A DNA stretch of 54,989 nucleotides from DAOUJW01 sp034421015 (lineage in GTDB: Bacteria; Chloroflexota; Dehalococcoidia; Lucifugimonadales; UBA2985), in assembly GCA_034421015.1 (NCBI GenBank), contig DAOUKT010000012.1, positions 1 through 54,989 of the forward strand, read 5' to 3'. Positions 1 through 8,320 of this stretch are shown here, piece by piece (position 1 is the first letter of the stretch; every line of letters starts with the position of its first letter). Under the pieces are notes generated by a model, which was given only the letters and a program-made list of their open reading frames with translations, made no database searches and had not been told where the DNA came from. A program made the translations under genes and the position numbers.

Positions 1-111
1 AATCTCTTGAGCACCTCCAAATCGGCATTCCTCCAACGTCAAGGTGCTCTCTGCTAAGGGGTGGGTCAATTCCTTTCCGGCACTACTGGGTCATTCTTAC
101 ACCGGCGATGA

Positions 112-678
112 CAAGGGGACCTCAGCCTGGAGAAGATTGCTGACTATCTGTATAGCCAGCTTGAAGACTCAGCCGATCTATCTCCACAGGCCCGTATCAA
201 CGTGAGGTACTTGCATGACCAGATTCAGCAGGCGTTGGCTGGGTATTCACCGGCATCCCCACGAGCGGACATATCAGATGAGGTGTTGAACAAGGAGCCA
301 TTAGTTAAAATACGCGAACTACTGGGCGACAAACTCGTGCCTACCAAGGGCAGTTTTCCGATTGGCAAGCTCGGTGTGGACACGGTTGGGCCGCAAGGCT
401 TCTCGTTAAAAGTGAACAGGCGCGATGGCAGAAGAGGAACTGTGTCGGTAATGAGTCAGTCAGCAGGAAGGCCGCAGATTTATTTCCCTGCCTTGGGAAA
501 GCTCAAGAAATACCTCCCGGATCATAGCGAGGCTGTCAACTGTTACGAGCGCGTTCTGAAGGAGTTGGGACTCCCTATCTCCAAGTACAGTGAGAGACAG
601 CGTCCTTCTCTTCCCCTTGATATCGTGATGCAGGGGTTAAACGAGATTGTGCCATGCCTTAAGGCTCTCGCAGATTAA
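112..678 (+). CDS. Unrecognised protein, probably 5'-truncated or frameshifted
   Basis: A coherent reading frame is open from 112 to the stop at 676-678. The first usable start is a GTG at 202, giving 158 residues, but the 30 codons before it also read like protein (acidic and helical). A second frame upstream (about 11-118) reads as plausible protein and meets this one around the AAGGGG run near 110-117, so a single-base frameshift or a decayed 5' part is likely. The C-terminal half is basic and contains KLKKYLPDH and LPLDIVMQGL. I recognise no family. No ribosome binding site precedes 202. It lies at the window edge, so the true 5' end may be outside. Confidence 0.4.
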   Translation, partial: QGDLSLEKIADYLYSQLEDSADLSPQARINVRYLHDQIQQALAGYSPASPRADISDEVLNKEPLVKIRELLGDKLVPTKGSFPIGKLGVDTVGPQGFSLKVNRRDGRRGTVSVMSQSAGRPQIYFPALGKLKKYLPDHSEAVNCYERVLKELGLPISKYSERQRPSLPLDIVMQGLNEIVPCLKALAD

Positions 679-731
679 ACTCGGCCTCATTGGAGTTGCA
701 CCGGCTTCAACCCACCCAGATGTGCCCTATA

Positions 732-779
732 CTACCCCCACTGGATCCCACCCAGGGGGAGGCGGGCCTGCAGCCTGTG
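732..779 (-). pseudogene. Isolated copy of the 3' end of the GIY-YIG gene
   Basis: Positions 734-776 match 1211-1253 at 39 or 40 of 43 bases. On the minus strand both read R-LQARLPLGGIQWG-stop. Every difference inside this stretch is silent (GGT/GGC, CAG/CAA twice, AGG/CGG) and the stop is TAG here but TAA in the intact gene. Similarity ends at about 777. It lies just downstream of the PaREP1-like gene and has no start of its own. I infer a relic of a diverged second GIY-YIG gene, the rest of which has been lost or replaced. Confidence 0.6.
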
Positions 780-797
780 TCTACGCCGTGGGTTGCC

Positions 798-1145
798 TTA
801 CAACATCAGGCGCAACTTTGCGATGAAGTCTGACACCTGACGGAGGCGCAACTCTACCTCAAAGTCGCTCACCGCCCCTTCATAGAAGGCAGTGTGCAGA
901 GCTTGAGCGGCGTCAAACTGCACCATCAGGTCGGCGTCGCGAGTCTCCTGCACAAGCCTGCTTACCACCCCCAGCAACTCCGCATGGTGATGATGACTCT
1001 CCTGTCGCTTTTGAGCCACCGCCTTGACCATCTGAGCAGCCGCACCCCATCCCTTCTCCGCGGCTTGCCGCAGGTCCCCCTTCTGGAGTTCGTCCCGCGC
1101 CTGATTCAGGAACACGTCAGCCTGTGTGTTATAAGAGAGAGTCAC
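798..1145 (-). CDS. PaREP1/HEPN-like small helical protein (copy 1)
   Basis: This 115-residue all-helical protein starts with GTG at 1145, preceded at a good distance by GAGG. The core reads A-DELQKGD-RQAAEKGWGAAAQMVKAVA, followed by a variable linker and a second helix pair ending FYEGAVSDFEVELRLRQV. It closely resembles the protein at 7799-8155 (shared AEKGWGAAA.MVKAVAQ.R, RLVQETRD/QLVEETRD, ALH.. FYEG). The arrangement matches PaREP1/HEPN-type proteins, a family of small helical proteins often tied to nucleotidyltransferases or RNA cleavage. No partner gene is adjacent. The classical HEPN R-x4-H motif is not clearly present, so RNase activity cannot be claimed. Confidence 0.7.
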   Translation of the reverse strand: MTLSYNTQADVFLNQARDELQKGDLRQAAEKGWGAAAQMVKAVAQKRQESHHHHAELLGVVSRLVQETRDADLMVQFDAAQALHTAFYEGAVSDFEVELRLRQVSDFIAKLRLML

Positions 1146-1208
1146 GATACGCCTCTAATCCTCAGAAATTTCAGGAGATAGGAATGAGCGGATCTTTCCA
1201 GTTCCCGT

Positions 1209-1529
1209 TTACCCCCATTGGATCCCGCCCAGGGGGAGGCGGGCTTGCAGCCGGTAGAGCATGGCGTTGGGGTTCTCGCTGTAGAGCCTGGCAAGGTTGT
1301 CCATCCGGCCCTGCAGCTTGGACTCGTCGCCGACCCACTTCTCCGACCAGACCAGCTGCGGGTTGCGACCCGCGGTGGAGGGGAACTCCCCTTCGTGGTG
1401 CTGCCTGACCTGGCCCTCCAGGTCGTCCGTCAGCCCCATGTAGAAGTCCCCTCCGTCCAGGGTCAGGAGGTACACGTACCGGCTTGCCGTCTGAGTCGGA
1501 CCGGCGTTGTGGTCGCTCACTTCAACCAT
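1209..1529 (-). CDS. GIY-YIG superfamily protein, possibly catalytically altered
   Basis: This 106-residue protein has the GIY-YIG fold signature near its N-terminus: YVYLL at 18-22 and FYMG at 29-32, followed by LTDDLEGQVRQHH. This resembles short stand-alone GIY-YIG (UPF0213/YhbQ-like) nucleases. In active members an arginine stands where this protein has Gln40 (RRL becomes GQV), so cleavage activity is doubtful; Arg42 is one step away. A glutamate that could be the metal ligand is near residue 69. Translation begins 4 bases after the stop of the molybdopterin oxidoreductase gene, so the two are probably cotranscribed. Its C-terminal codons are copied at 732-779. Confidence 0.65.
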   Translation of the reverse strand: MVEVSDHNAGPTQTASRYVYLLTLDGGDFYMGLTDDLEGQVRQHHEGEFPSTAGRNPQLVWSEKWVGDESKLQGRMDNLARLYSENPNAMLYRLQARLPLGGIQWG

Positions 1530-1533
1530 CGGC

Positions 1534-3846
1534 CTATTCTGCCGCCTTATTCTCCTCCAGGGCCTCCAGGATTGCCCCGGGGGACATGGGCAGGTTGTAC
1601 ATCCTCACGCCCAGCGCGCTGTGCACGGCGTTGGCCATGGCGGCCAGGGGCGGGATGAGGACCGTCTCACCCACGCCGCGCAGCCCGAAGGGGTGGCGGG
1701 CGTTGGGCACCTCGATAATCTCGCAGTCGATCATGGGCAGGTCCAAGCTGGTGGGCATCCTGTAGTCCAGGAAGCTGGAGTTGGCCATGGTGCCGTCGTC
1801 CGTCATGTAGTACTCCTCGTTGAGGGCCCAGCCGATGCCCTGGAGCGCGCCGCCCTGCATCTGGCCCTCCACGTAGCTGGGGTGAGCGGCCTTGCCGGCG
1901 TCGATGAAGGTGGTATAGCGAAGGATGTCCACCTTGCCCGTCTCCGGGTCCACCTCAACGTCCACAATGTGGCCGGCCAGCTGCGCGCCCACGCCTCCCT
2001 GCTTGTCCTGGCCGGAGCAGGTCACAGGCCCGCCGGTATCCATCAGCTTGGCGGCAAGCGCCTTGAAGGTAAACCTGTCCTCCGGGTTCTTCTGGCAGAT
2101 GAACGAGCCGTCGACGAAGTCCACGTCGTCCGGCTGCACCTCCCACAGGAGTGCGGCCCGGGCCTTCATCTGCCTGACCACCTCCTGCGCGGTGTTGATG
2201 GCGGCGCGGCCGGTGTCGAAAGCGATGCGGCTGCCGCCGGTCCCGCCCGTCCAGCCCACGGCGTCCGTGTCCACGACGGTCGGGTTCACGTCCTCAGCCG
2301 GAATGCCCAGCACCTCGGCGGCCTGCATGGCAACCGCCGTGCGAGTGCCTCCAATGTCCACGGAGCCGGTGATGAGGTTTATGGTGCCGTTGGCGTTGAC
2401 GTGGATGGTGGCCGACGACCCGCTGCCGCCGCCGTTGAGCCTGTAGCCCACGGCTACGCCACGGCCGCGGTTGGGGCCCTCCAAGGGGGCGTTGTAGTGG
2501 TCGTGGGCCTTCATCGCCTGCTCGACCTCTTCGCAGCCGAAGCGCAGGTGAGGCACGCCGCTGGGGGCCCTGTCGCCCTCGTGGACGGAGTTCAGGATGC
2601 GGAACTCCAGGGGGTCCATGCCCACCTTCTCCGCCAGCTCATCGATGACCGACTCCACCGCAAAGGCCGCCTGGGGCTGGCCGGGGGCGCGGTAGGCCGC
2701 AACCTTCTGCTTGTTGACCACAACGTCCAGGCCGTCGACCTGCAGGTTGTCGATCTTGTAGGGGCCAAGGCCGCTCATCGCGCCGCCGCCCACGGGAGAG
2801 CCGGGGAAGCCGCCGGCCTCGAAGGCCAGGTACAGCTCCGCGGCCGTTATCCTCGCGTTCTTGTCCACGCCAATCTTGCAGCGCATGAAGCAGCCGGACG
2901 TGGGGCCGGTGCCCTCGAAGACCTCCTTGCGGGTCATGGCTATCTTCACCGGGCGGCCGGACTTCCTGGAGAGCAGGGCAACCACGGGGTCCAGGTAGGT
3001 GATGGTCTTGCCGCCGAAGCCTCCGCCGATCTCCATTGGAATGACCTTTATCATTGACGGGGGCAGGTCGATAATCGCCGCCGTGGAGTCTCGAATGGTG
3101 AACGACCCCTGGGTGCTGGTCCAGATGGTCAGGTGGCCGTCGGCGGACCAGTGGGCCGTGGAGGTGTGAGGCTCAATGTAGCCCTGGTGAACTGGCTGCG
3201 TGGTGAACTCCCGCTCCACGATGAGGTCGGCCTCCTTGAAACCCTGCTCAAGGTCGCCGCGCTTGAACTGGATGTGCCCGGCAACGTTGCTCTTGACGCC
3301 GGTGTTCTCGCCCTTGCCGAACCGCTCGACGCGGAACACGGTTGTCAGGTCGTCGTGAAGCAGGGGGGCGTCCTCGGCGAGGGCGTCCTTCACGTTGAGG
3401 ATTGGCTTGAGCACCTCGTACTCCACCTCGATGAGGTCAACGGCCTCCTCCGCGATGTGGGCGTCGGTGGCTGCCACGGCCGCTATCGCATGGCCCTTGT
3501 ACATGGCCTTCTTGGTGGCCAGGACGTTCTCCGCCAGCAGCCTCACGTTGCCCTGGGTCTCCGTGAAGTCCAGGACGCGGTTCTCAATCAGCGGGAAGTC
3601 CCTGGAGGTGAGGACGGCCATGACCCCGGGCAGGGCTTCCGCCTTGCTGGTGTCTATGGAGAGGATGCGTGCATGAGCGTGTGGACTGCGAAGTATCTTG
3701 CCGTGCAGCATCCCTGGCATATTGACGTCGGCGCCGTACTTGGCGCGGCCGGTCACCTTGTCCAGAGCGTCGTGGCGTATGGGTCTGGTCCCAACCACGT
3801 TGAACTGATCGGACTCCGCGCTCCCTGTGTCAGCTGTGATGGTCAT
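1534..3846 (-). CDS. Xanthine dehydrogenase family, molybdopterin-binding large subunit
   Basis: The 770-residue protein has the full length of the molybdenum-hydroxylase large subunit (XdhA/CoxL/aldehyde oxidase type). It opens with the typical ...GTRPIRHDALDKVTGRAKY. It has the cofactor-binding glycine motif GGGFGGK at 274-280 and the C-terminal RGVGE, in which Glu727 aligns with the catalytic glutamate. A good Shine-Dalgarno (GGGAGG) precedes ATG 3846. Such enzymes hydroxylate heteroaromatic or aldehyde substrates and normally work with FAD and 2Fe-2S subunits, but neither is adjacent here. The CoxL-specific active-site loop is not evident, so CO oxidation is not supported. The substrate is unknown. 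Confidence 0.93.
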   Translation of the reverse strand: MTITADTGSAESDQFNVVGTRPIRHDALDKVTGRAKYGADVNMPGMLHGKILRSPHAHARILSIDTSKAEALPGVMAVLTSRDFPLIENRVLDFTETQGNVRLLAENVLATKKAMYKGHAIAAVAATDAHIAEEAVDLIEVEYEVLKPILNVKDALAEDAPLLHDDLTTVFRVERFGKGENTGVKSNVAGHIQFKRGDLEQGFKEADLIVEREFTTQPVHQGYIEPHTSTAHWSADGHLTIWTSTQGSFTIRDSTAAIIDLPPSMIKVIPMEIGGGFGGKTITYLDPVVALLSRKSGRPVKIAMTRKEVFEGTGPTSGCFMRCKIGVDKNARITAAELYLAFEAGGFPGSPVGGGAMSGLGPYKIDNLQVDGLDVVVNKQKVAAYRAPGQPQAAFAVESVIDELAEKVGMDPLEFRILNSVHEGDRAPSGVPHLRFGCEEVEQAMKAHDHYNAPLEGPNRGRGVAVGYRLNGGGSGSSATIHVNANGTINLITGSVDIGGTRTAVAMQAAEVLGIPAEDVNPTVVDTDAVGWTGGTGGSRIAFDTGRAAINTAQEVVRQMKARAALLWEVQPDDVDFVDGSFICQKNPEDRFTFKALAAKLMDTGGPVTCSGQDKQGGVGAQLAGHIVDVEVDPETGKVDILRYTTFIDAGKAAHPSYVEGQMQGGALQGIGWALNEEYYMTDDGTMANSSFLDYRMPTSLDLPMIDCEIIEVPNARHPFGLRGVGETVLIPPLAAMANAVHSALGVRMYNLPMSPGAILEALEENKAAE

Positions 3847-4009
3847 GGCGTTAACCTCCCTGGCAATATTTTCCGTCTTCCTGCGCCCGCGAGGGAACTC
3901 CTCGCCAGCGCGAGCGCTATCAGCCTATTATCTGGGCCCAATTGTGTCAAGGACTGCGCCTCCTCACCTAACATTACGCGGTATTCCCTCAACTTGGCGC
4001 AACTTTATA

Positions 4010-4038
4010 TTGACACCTTGAGTCCATAATAGTAGCCT
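4010..4038 (+). promoter_or_regulatory. Possible promoter of the collagen-like gene
   Basis: A perfect TTGACA (4010-4015) lies 49 bases before the start codon. Seventeen bases on there is only a weak -10 (TAGCCT, 4033-4038). The surrounding DNA is locally AT-rich compared with the genes. The weak -10 keeps confidence low. Confidence 0.3.
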
Positions 4039-4063
4039 TACTCCATAGAAAGGAGGTATGAAT

Positions 4064-5056
4064 ATGGATTTATTGTCTAGGCCAAACCGGCTGCTGGCCG
4101 GTTCTATAAGACGACAGCTATGGGTTCTTTCCCTGTTGACGGTTGGGGTGCTCCTGGTTGGGGCCTGTACCGGAGAGGCCGGAATGGACGGCGCTCCCGG
4201 GCCACAGGGGCCGCAGGGTGAGCAGGGTGAGACCGGAGCGACCGGAGCGACCGGGCCCCAGGGAGCTGCCGGACCCCAGGGACCCCAGGGAGTCGCGGGG
4301 CCTACCGGACCCCAGGGAGCGAAGGGCGACAAGGGCGACCCGGGTAACCCGGGCGGACCTCCCGGACCCGAAGGGCCGGAGGGACCCGAAGGGCCGGAGG
4401 GACCACAAGGGCCGGAGGGACCACAAGGCGAGCGCGGTATACAGGGTGAGCCTGGCATTCCGGGCGGACCTCCCGGACCCATTGGGCCGCAGGGACCCAC
4501 CGGGCCACAGGGACCCATCGGCGCGCGAGGCGTGAAGGGCGACACTGGTCCCCAAGGACCACAGGGCATCCAGGGGCCACAAGGCACGCAGGGTGACGTC
4601 GGATCCCAGGGACCCCAGGGACCCCAGGGTGAACAGGGTGAGCAGGGTATCCAAGGCCCCCAGGGACCTGCAGGAGCGCAGGGACCTCAGGGTGATCAGG
4701 GGCCCGCTGGACAGCGCGGCGCACCCGGACCGGAAGGCAAGCCGGGTCCTCACGGACCTCAGGGTATCCAGGGAGACCCGGGCGTCAGCAACCTGACCAT
4801 CGTCACCTCGGCCATAACGGAGAGCACCAGCGAAGACAAGGAAGTGGTCGCCAGGTGCGAGACTGCGGGCGAGGACCTCTTCGCAATTGCCGGTGGATAC
4901 CGCATCCAGGGTGACACTGACGGCGTGGTCGTCGTGATGAACCGCCCGGACGGGCTGGCCGGTGAGGTGCCCGCCGGTTGGAGAGTTGCCGCCGATGGCA
5001 CCGGCACCGGCAACTGGACCCTTGAGGTGTACTCCGTTTGCGCCATTGTCAACTAG
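4064..5056 (+). CDS. Collagen-like (Gly-X-Y) repeat lipoprotein
   Basis: I chose ATG 4064 rather than ATG 4058 because AAGGAGGT ends at 4057, which is too close to the first ATG but 6 bases from the second. The protein (330 residues) has a basic N-terminus, a hydrophobic signal and a lipobox (LVGAC), so it should be lipid-anchored. Then about 200 residues are nearly pure Gly-X-Y triplets rich in GPQ, GPE and GEQ, broken at two places by GGPPG. A unique C-terminal domain of about 85 residues with two cysteines follows, perhaps a trimerisation or binding head as in bacterial collagen-like proteins. A strong terminator follows 50 bases on, so the gene is monocistronic. Its role, such as surface adhesion, is not shown by the sequence. 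Confidence 0.92.
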   Translation: MDLLSRPNRLLAGSIRRQLWVLSLLTVGVLLVGACTGEAGMDGAPGPQGPQGEQGETGATGATGPQGAAGPQGPQGVAGPTGPQGAKGDKGDPGNPGGPPGPEGPEGPEGPEGPQGPEGPQGERGIQGEPGIPGGPPGPIGPQGPTGPQGPIGARGVKGDTGPQGPQGIQGPQGTQGDVGSQGPQGPQGEQGEQGIQGPQGPAGAQGPQGDQGPAGQRGAPGPEGKPGPHGPQGIQGDPGVSNLTIVTSAITESTSEDKEVVARCETAGEDLFAIAGGYRIQGDTDGVVVVMNRPDGLAGEVPAGWRVAADGTGTGNWTLEVYSVCAIVN

Positions 5057-5105
5057 CGTAGACACAGGCGTCGGCGGTGAGACACTGCCAGGCTAGTAAC
5101 TAGCA

Positions 5106-5142
5106 GAGAGGGGGCAGGCTTGGGCCTGCCCCCTCTCATTTT
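5106..5142 (+). terminator. Strong Rho-independent terminator
   Basis: A perfect 14-base-pair stem (5106-5119 with 5124-5137) with a 4-base TTGG loop is followed by CATTTTG. It sits 50 bases after the collagen-like gene. The stem is symmetric, but the T-run favours the plus strand. No gene lies between it and the TPR gene end at 5236. Confidence 0.85.
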
Positions 5143-5235
5143 GTACAGCCACTACGGCCGCGTTTTGTCTTGGGTTCGCCGTCACGGCGCTCCTCTGCAT
5201 GACGACTTCACACTTCTCCCGCTCCTGAGAAACAA

Positions 5236-5793
5236 CTATGGCGCCGCCCCCTGGCGGAGCGCCTTCTGCTTCTCAATTTCGGCCCGCAGCTCGTCCTCGT
5301 CAAACCCCAGCCCTATGGCCTCCTCTACGTCCTGCTCCGCCGCCTCGTCATCTCCCAGTCGGGTGTAGGCCTTGGCCCTGTTGACGTAGAACTCCCCCAC
5401 CTGGGGAAGGCGTTCGATGGCCTGGCTATGGTCGTCTACGGCCTTCTGAAACTCGCCCAGCAGGAAGTAGGTTATCCCCCTGGTGCTGTACGCGCCCACG
5501 TGCCCGGAGTCGAGCCGGATGGCCAGGCCCAGGTCTTCCAGCGCTCTCTCATACTGGCCCAGCCGTCCGTAGGAGCCGCCCCTGCGAAAGTAGTAGTCGG
5601 CATCGGCGGGATTGATCTCAAGGGCCTGATCGTACCGCTCTATGGCCTCCTCGATTCGGCCCTGACTCTCCAGCTCAATGCCGGCCTCAAAGTGCGTCTC
5701 CGCCCTCTCTGGGGAGCGTTCGCACGCGAGGAACGACAGCGCGACGGCTACCAGCGCGGTAGCTGTCAGCAGAACCGTTCTCATCGGAAGCAT
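5236..5793 (-). CDS. TPR-repeat lipoprotein
   Basis: The 185-residue protein begins MLPMRTVLL, a signal peptide with the lipobox LSFLAC, so a lipid-anchored exported protein is expected. The reading frame extends upstream, but that extension is antisense to the dinB-like gene and lacks a good start. Three to four TPR units follow, with typical positions such as AIERYDQALEINPADADYYFRRG and ALEDLGLAIRLD. TPR proteins act as protein-docking scaffolds; the partner is unknown. ATG 5784 (M4) is an equally possible start. It is divergent from the DinB gene, with about 140 bases between them. Confidence 0.8.
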   Translation of the reverse strand: MLPMRTVLLTATALVAVALSFLACERSPERAETHFEAGIELESQGRIEEAIERYDQALEINPADADYYFRRGGSYGRLGQYERALEDLGLAIRLDSGHVGAYSTRGITYFLLGEFQKAVDDHSQAIERLPQVGEFYVNRAKAYTRLGDDEAAEQDVEEAIGLGFDEDELRAEIEKQKALRQGAAP

Positions 5794-5932
5794 TGTCCTG
5801 AACACCCCGGAATTGTACCACCGCATCGGCCTCTCGACACTCGGAACCGCGTGGAGTAGACTGGCGCAAAGCAAGGCAGTACGGAGAGCGTCGCTGTTTG
5901 TGCCGTCGACGCGCTCTGCGAAGGGAGGCCCC

Positions 5933-6451
5933 ATGTTCGACGTAAAGGACCGGCGCGACCTGGTTGAGAAGCTGGAGGAGAACAGGAAGGCGCTGCTGGA
6001 GGTTGTGGCCACCCTGGACGAGAAGCAGGCCGAGACCCCGCAGAAGGCCGGCGACCGGTCGCCCAAGGGGCAGCTGCTTCACCTGGCGGAGGCGGAGCGC
6101 CACTACGTTTGGGTGTGGGCGCGCCGCTCCCGGGACGAGGACTCCCCGGACCTGGCAGGGCTGCCGGACCCGGGCGCAACGGGCGAGGCGCCTCTCTTCG
6201 ACCACGCCAATGAGATGTCACTGGCAGAGCTGCTGGAGAGGCTGGAGCAGGAGCGGCAACTCACGTACCGGTTCATCGCCGAGACCGCCGATTCGGAGAT
6301 GGAGCGGGCAGGCCGCAACACGCCCTTTGGGGACCTGAGCGTTCACCAGTTCCTGAAGTCCCTCTACCGCCACGACCGGATGCACCAGGACGAGGTCTTG
6401 GGGCGGGAGTCCACCTACGTGGTGACCACCCAGGACGGCCGCCAGCTGTAG
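5933..6451 (+). CDS. DinB/YfiT-like metal-dependent protein
   Basis: The 172-residue protein starts at ATG 5933 with GGGAGG 5 bases upstream. It is a four-helix DinB-type domain: a first histidine in LLHLAEAERHYVW and a C-terminal pair in YRHDRMHQDEV, matching the three-histidine metal site of the DinB_2/mycothiol-transferase-like superfamily. Members bind Ni or Zn and some transfer thiols such as bacillithiol or mycothiol; the substrate here is not visible. It stands alone between two minus-strand genes. Confidence 0.8.
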   Translation: MFDVKDRRDLVEKLEENRKALLEVVATLDEKQAETPQKAGDRSPKGQLLHLAEAERHYVWVWARRSRDEDSPDLAGLPDPGATGEAPLFDHANEMSLAELLERLEQERQLTYRFIAETADSEMERAGRNTPFGDLSVHQFLKSLYRHDRMHQDEVLGRESTYVVTTQDGRQL

Positions 6452-6457
6452 CTCCCC

Positions 6458-7675
6458 CTACTGAAACCTGCGCAGCGTCCCCACGACGGTGAACACGACC
6501 AGGGCCGTGATTCCGTATAGAACGCCCCCTATGAGCACCGTGTCAGCGGCTCCTCGCACCTCGGCAATTGCGCCCATGATGATCACGCCAAAGGGGGAGA
6601 AGCCCATGAACACCACCCGCAGGCTCATGATGCGGCCTCGCAGGTGGTCCGGGGCCAGCTGCTGCATCGCCACGGTTATCATCGTCATGAACATTACCTG
6701 CGCTCCGCCAAGGCCGAACATCGCCACCAGGGACACGGGAAACAGCGCCGACTGGGAGAAGACGATGAGAGCGACGGTCTTGACGAGCGCCATCGTCATC
6801 AGCAGCAGGCCCCTGTGGCGACGGGCGTTGCTGGCGGCCAGAACGATGGCCGATCCCGCCGCGCCGCCGAGGGCCGAGGTCGTCATGAGTACGCCTAGGC
6901 CGCCTTCCCCGGCATCAAGGATGTCGATGGCGAAGATGGGCAGCAGGAAGTTGAAGGAGCCGGCGAAGAGCGAGGAGAGCAGCCCCAGGGTGACCAGGGA
7001 CATGATCACCTTTTCGCCCCGGATGTGCCGGAGGGCCTCCATCACGTTGCCGCGCACGCTGTCCCTGGCCGCCCGCCGCTCCTGGGGCGTCCACCGGATC
7101 ATGATCAGGGTAATGAACGTGACCAGCTGTCCGGCCGCCGTCAGCCAGAACAGGCCGTCTACGCCGATGGGCCCAATGAGTATCCCGCCCAGGGCCGGAG
7201 CGGCTATCCGGGGCCAAGTCATCGATACGGAGTCCAGCGCGACGGCGTTGCCCAGCCGCTGGTCGTCCACCACGCTTCCGATCATGGCCTGGTGGCCGGC
7301 GCGACCGAAGGACTGAATGGTGCCGCTGGCCACGGCGGTTATGATGAAGTACCACCACTGGAAGGACCCCAGGGATATGAACAGCGCCACGGCGGCCCAC
7401 AGGATTACCAGCAGGCCCTCCGTCCAGAGAAGCAGCGTCTTGCGGTCAACCCTGTCGGCGACTATGCCGCCAATCAGAGGCATGAAAAGCATGGGCCACG
7501 AGAGGGCGGAGACGGCGATGCCCATTCGCAGGGGTGAGCCGGTGGCCTCGAACACCCAGATGGCCCGGGCGAAGACCCGCATGGTCCTGCCGGAGTTGGA
7601 GGTCAGCCGTCCGGCGAACAGCAGCCGGTAGTTGGGCACCTCCAGGGCGGTGAACATTCCCCGGATGGTTGCCAT
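6458..7675 (-). CDS. Major facilitator superfamily transporter
   Basis: The 405-residue integral membrane protein has about 12 hydrophobic segments and the MFS loop motif VADRVDRKTLLL after the second segment. The start ATG 7675 has AGGAGG 4-5 bases before it. It resembles the enterobactin-exporter-like/MFS_3 group (first segment around NYRLLFAGRLTSNSG). Such proteins export small molecules or drugs; the substrate cannot be read from sequence. It ends 6 bases from the convergent DinB-like gene and is divergent from the second PaREP1-like gene. Confidence 0.9.
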   Translation of the reverse strand: MATIRGMFTALEVPNYRLLFAGRLTSNSGRTMRVFARAIWVFEATGSPLRMGIAVSALSWPMLFMPLIGGIVADRVDRKTLLLWTEGLLVILWAAVALFISLGSFQWWYFIITAVASGTIQSFGRAGHQAMIGSVVDDQRLGNAVALDSVSMTWPRIAAPALGGILIGPIGVDGLFWLTAAGQLVTFITLIMIRWTPQERRAARDSVRGNVMEALRHIRGEKVIMSLVTLGLLSSLFAGSFNFLLPIFAIDILDAGEGGLGVLMTTSALGGAAGSAIVLAASNARRHRGLLLMTMALVKTVALIVFSQSALFPVSLVAMFGLGGAQVMFMTMITVAMQQLAPDHLRGRIMSLRVVFMGFSPFGVIIMGAIAEVRGAADTVLIGGVLYGITALVVFTVVGTLRRFQ

Positions 7676-7798
7676 TTGCCTCCTTCAAGCACCGAACGCT
7701 GTAGGCTGTTCCGACATTAGCATTTGGGCATGGCGTTGTCAAAACCTGAAGCTCGGAATAGAATGGGCGTGACAGACCCAAGCAGGCGGGAGGGTGAT

Positions 7799-8155
7799 AT
7801 GACAACCGGCGCCCGGCCTTACGCTGAACAGGCGCAGATATACCTGGCGCAAGCCCGGGATGAGCTTCAGAGGGGAGACGTAAACCAGGCCGCCGAAAAG
7901 GGTTGGGGAGCGGCCGCCCTGATGGTGAAGGCGGTGGCCCAGAGGCGCGGGTGGCCCCACGAGGAACACAGGCTCCTGGTCCGGGCACTTGGGCAGTTGG
8001 TGGAGGAGACCAGAGACGAGGAACTGGCCCAATGCTTCAACGCTGCGGAAGCGCTGCACAGGACGTTCTACGAGGGGCATTTGGGCCAGTACGGCGTCAC
8101 CCTGTGCCTGCGGCAGGTTGAAACCCTTGTAGACACGCTGAGCCAGTGGGCCTAG
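7799..8155 (+). CDS. PaREP1/HEPN-like small helical protein (copy 2)
   Basis: The start is ATG 7799, set by GGAGGGTG just upstream; earlier in-frame ATGs lack such a site. The 118-residue protein shares with copy 1 (798-1145) the block LAQARDELQRGDVNQAAEKGWGAAALMVKAVAQRR and the tail AEALHRTFYEG. By family it should be a compact helical bundle. No nucleotidyltransferase partner is adjacent. It is divergent from the MFS gene and convergent with trpE, so it probably has its own promoter in 7676-7798. Confidence 0.72.
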   Translation: MTTGARPYAEQAQIYLAQARDELQRGDVNQAAEKGWGAAALMVKAVAQRRGWPHEEHRLLVRALGQLVEETRDEELAQCFNAAEALHRTFYEGHLGQYGVTLCLRQVETLVDTLSQWA

Positions 8156-8218
8156 CGCTTGACATTCCAAGGGCCTTGATTTAGCCTGACTACTAATAGA
8201 GTTCAGGCCCGACTTGGA

Positions 8219-8260
8219 GATGTCCACTGCCTCCCTTGGGAGCGTGTATACGTGGACATC
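8219..8260. terminator. Inverted repeat between convergent genes
   Basis: GATGTCCAC (8219-8227) and its exact complement GTGGACATC (8252-8260) flank a smaller hairpin CTCCC-TT-GGGAG (8231-8242). It lies between the ends of the PaREP1-like gene and trpE, so a bidirectional terminator is plausible, but there is no T-run. It could equally be a protein-binding site. Confidence 0.4.
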
Positions 8261-8320
8261 GTTAATACAAGCGTTAGCCTGAGCTCTCTTGCTACTCGTA
8301 AGGTCTCCAGACCCCTCCGC

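Noticed and set aside
1507..3057. 516-codon frame opposite the molybdopterin oxidoreductase gene
   Set aside because: Valine/glycine/histidine-rich shadow of the real gene without RBS or recognisable motif.
1534..3846. Carbon monoxide dehydrogenase large subunit (CoxL)
   Set aside because: No evidence of the CoxL active-site loop and no CoxM/CoxS genes adjacent; kept as a general xanthine dehydrogenase-family subunit.
3964..5065. Proline- or leucine-rich open frames opposite the collagen-like gene, and CRISPR-like repetition
   Set aside because: The repetition comes from Gly-X-Y codons; there are no constant repeats with unique spacers and no cas genes.
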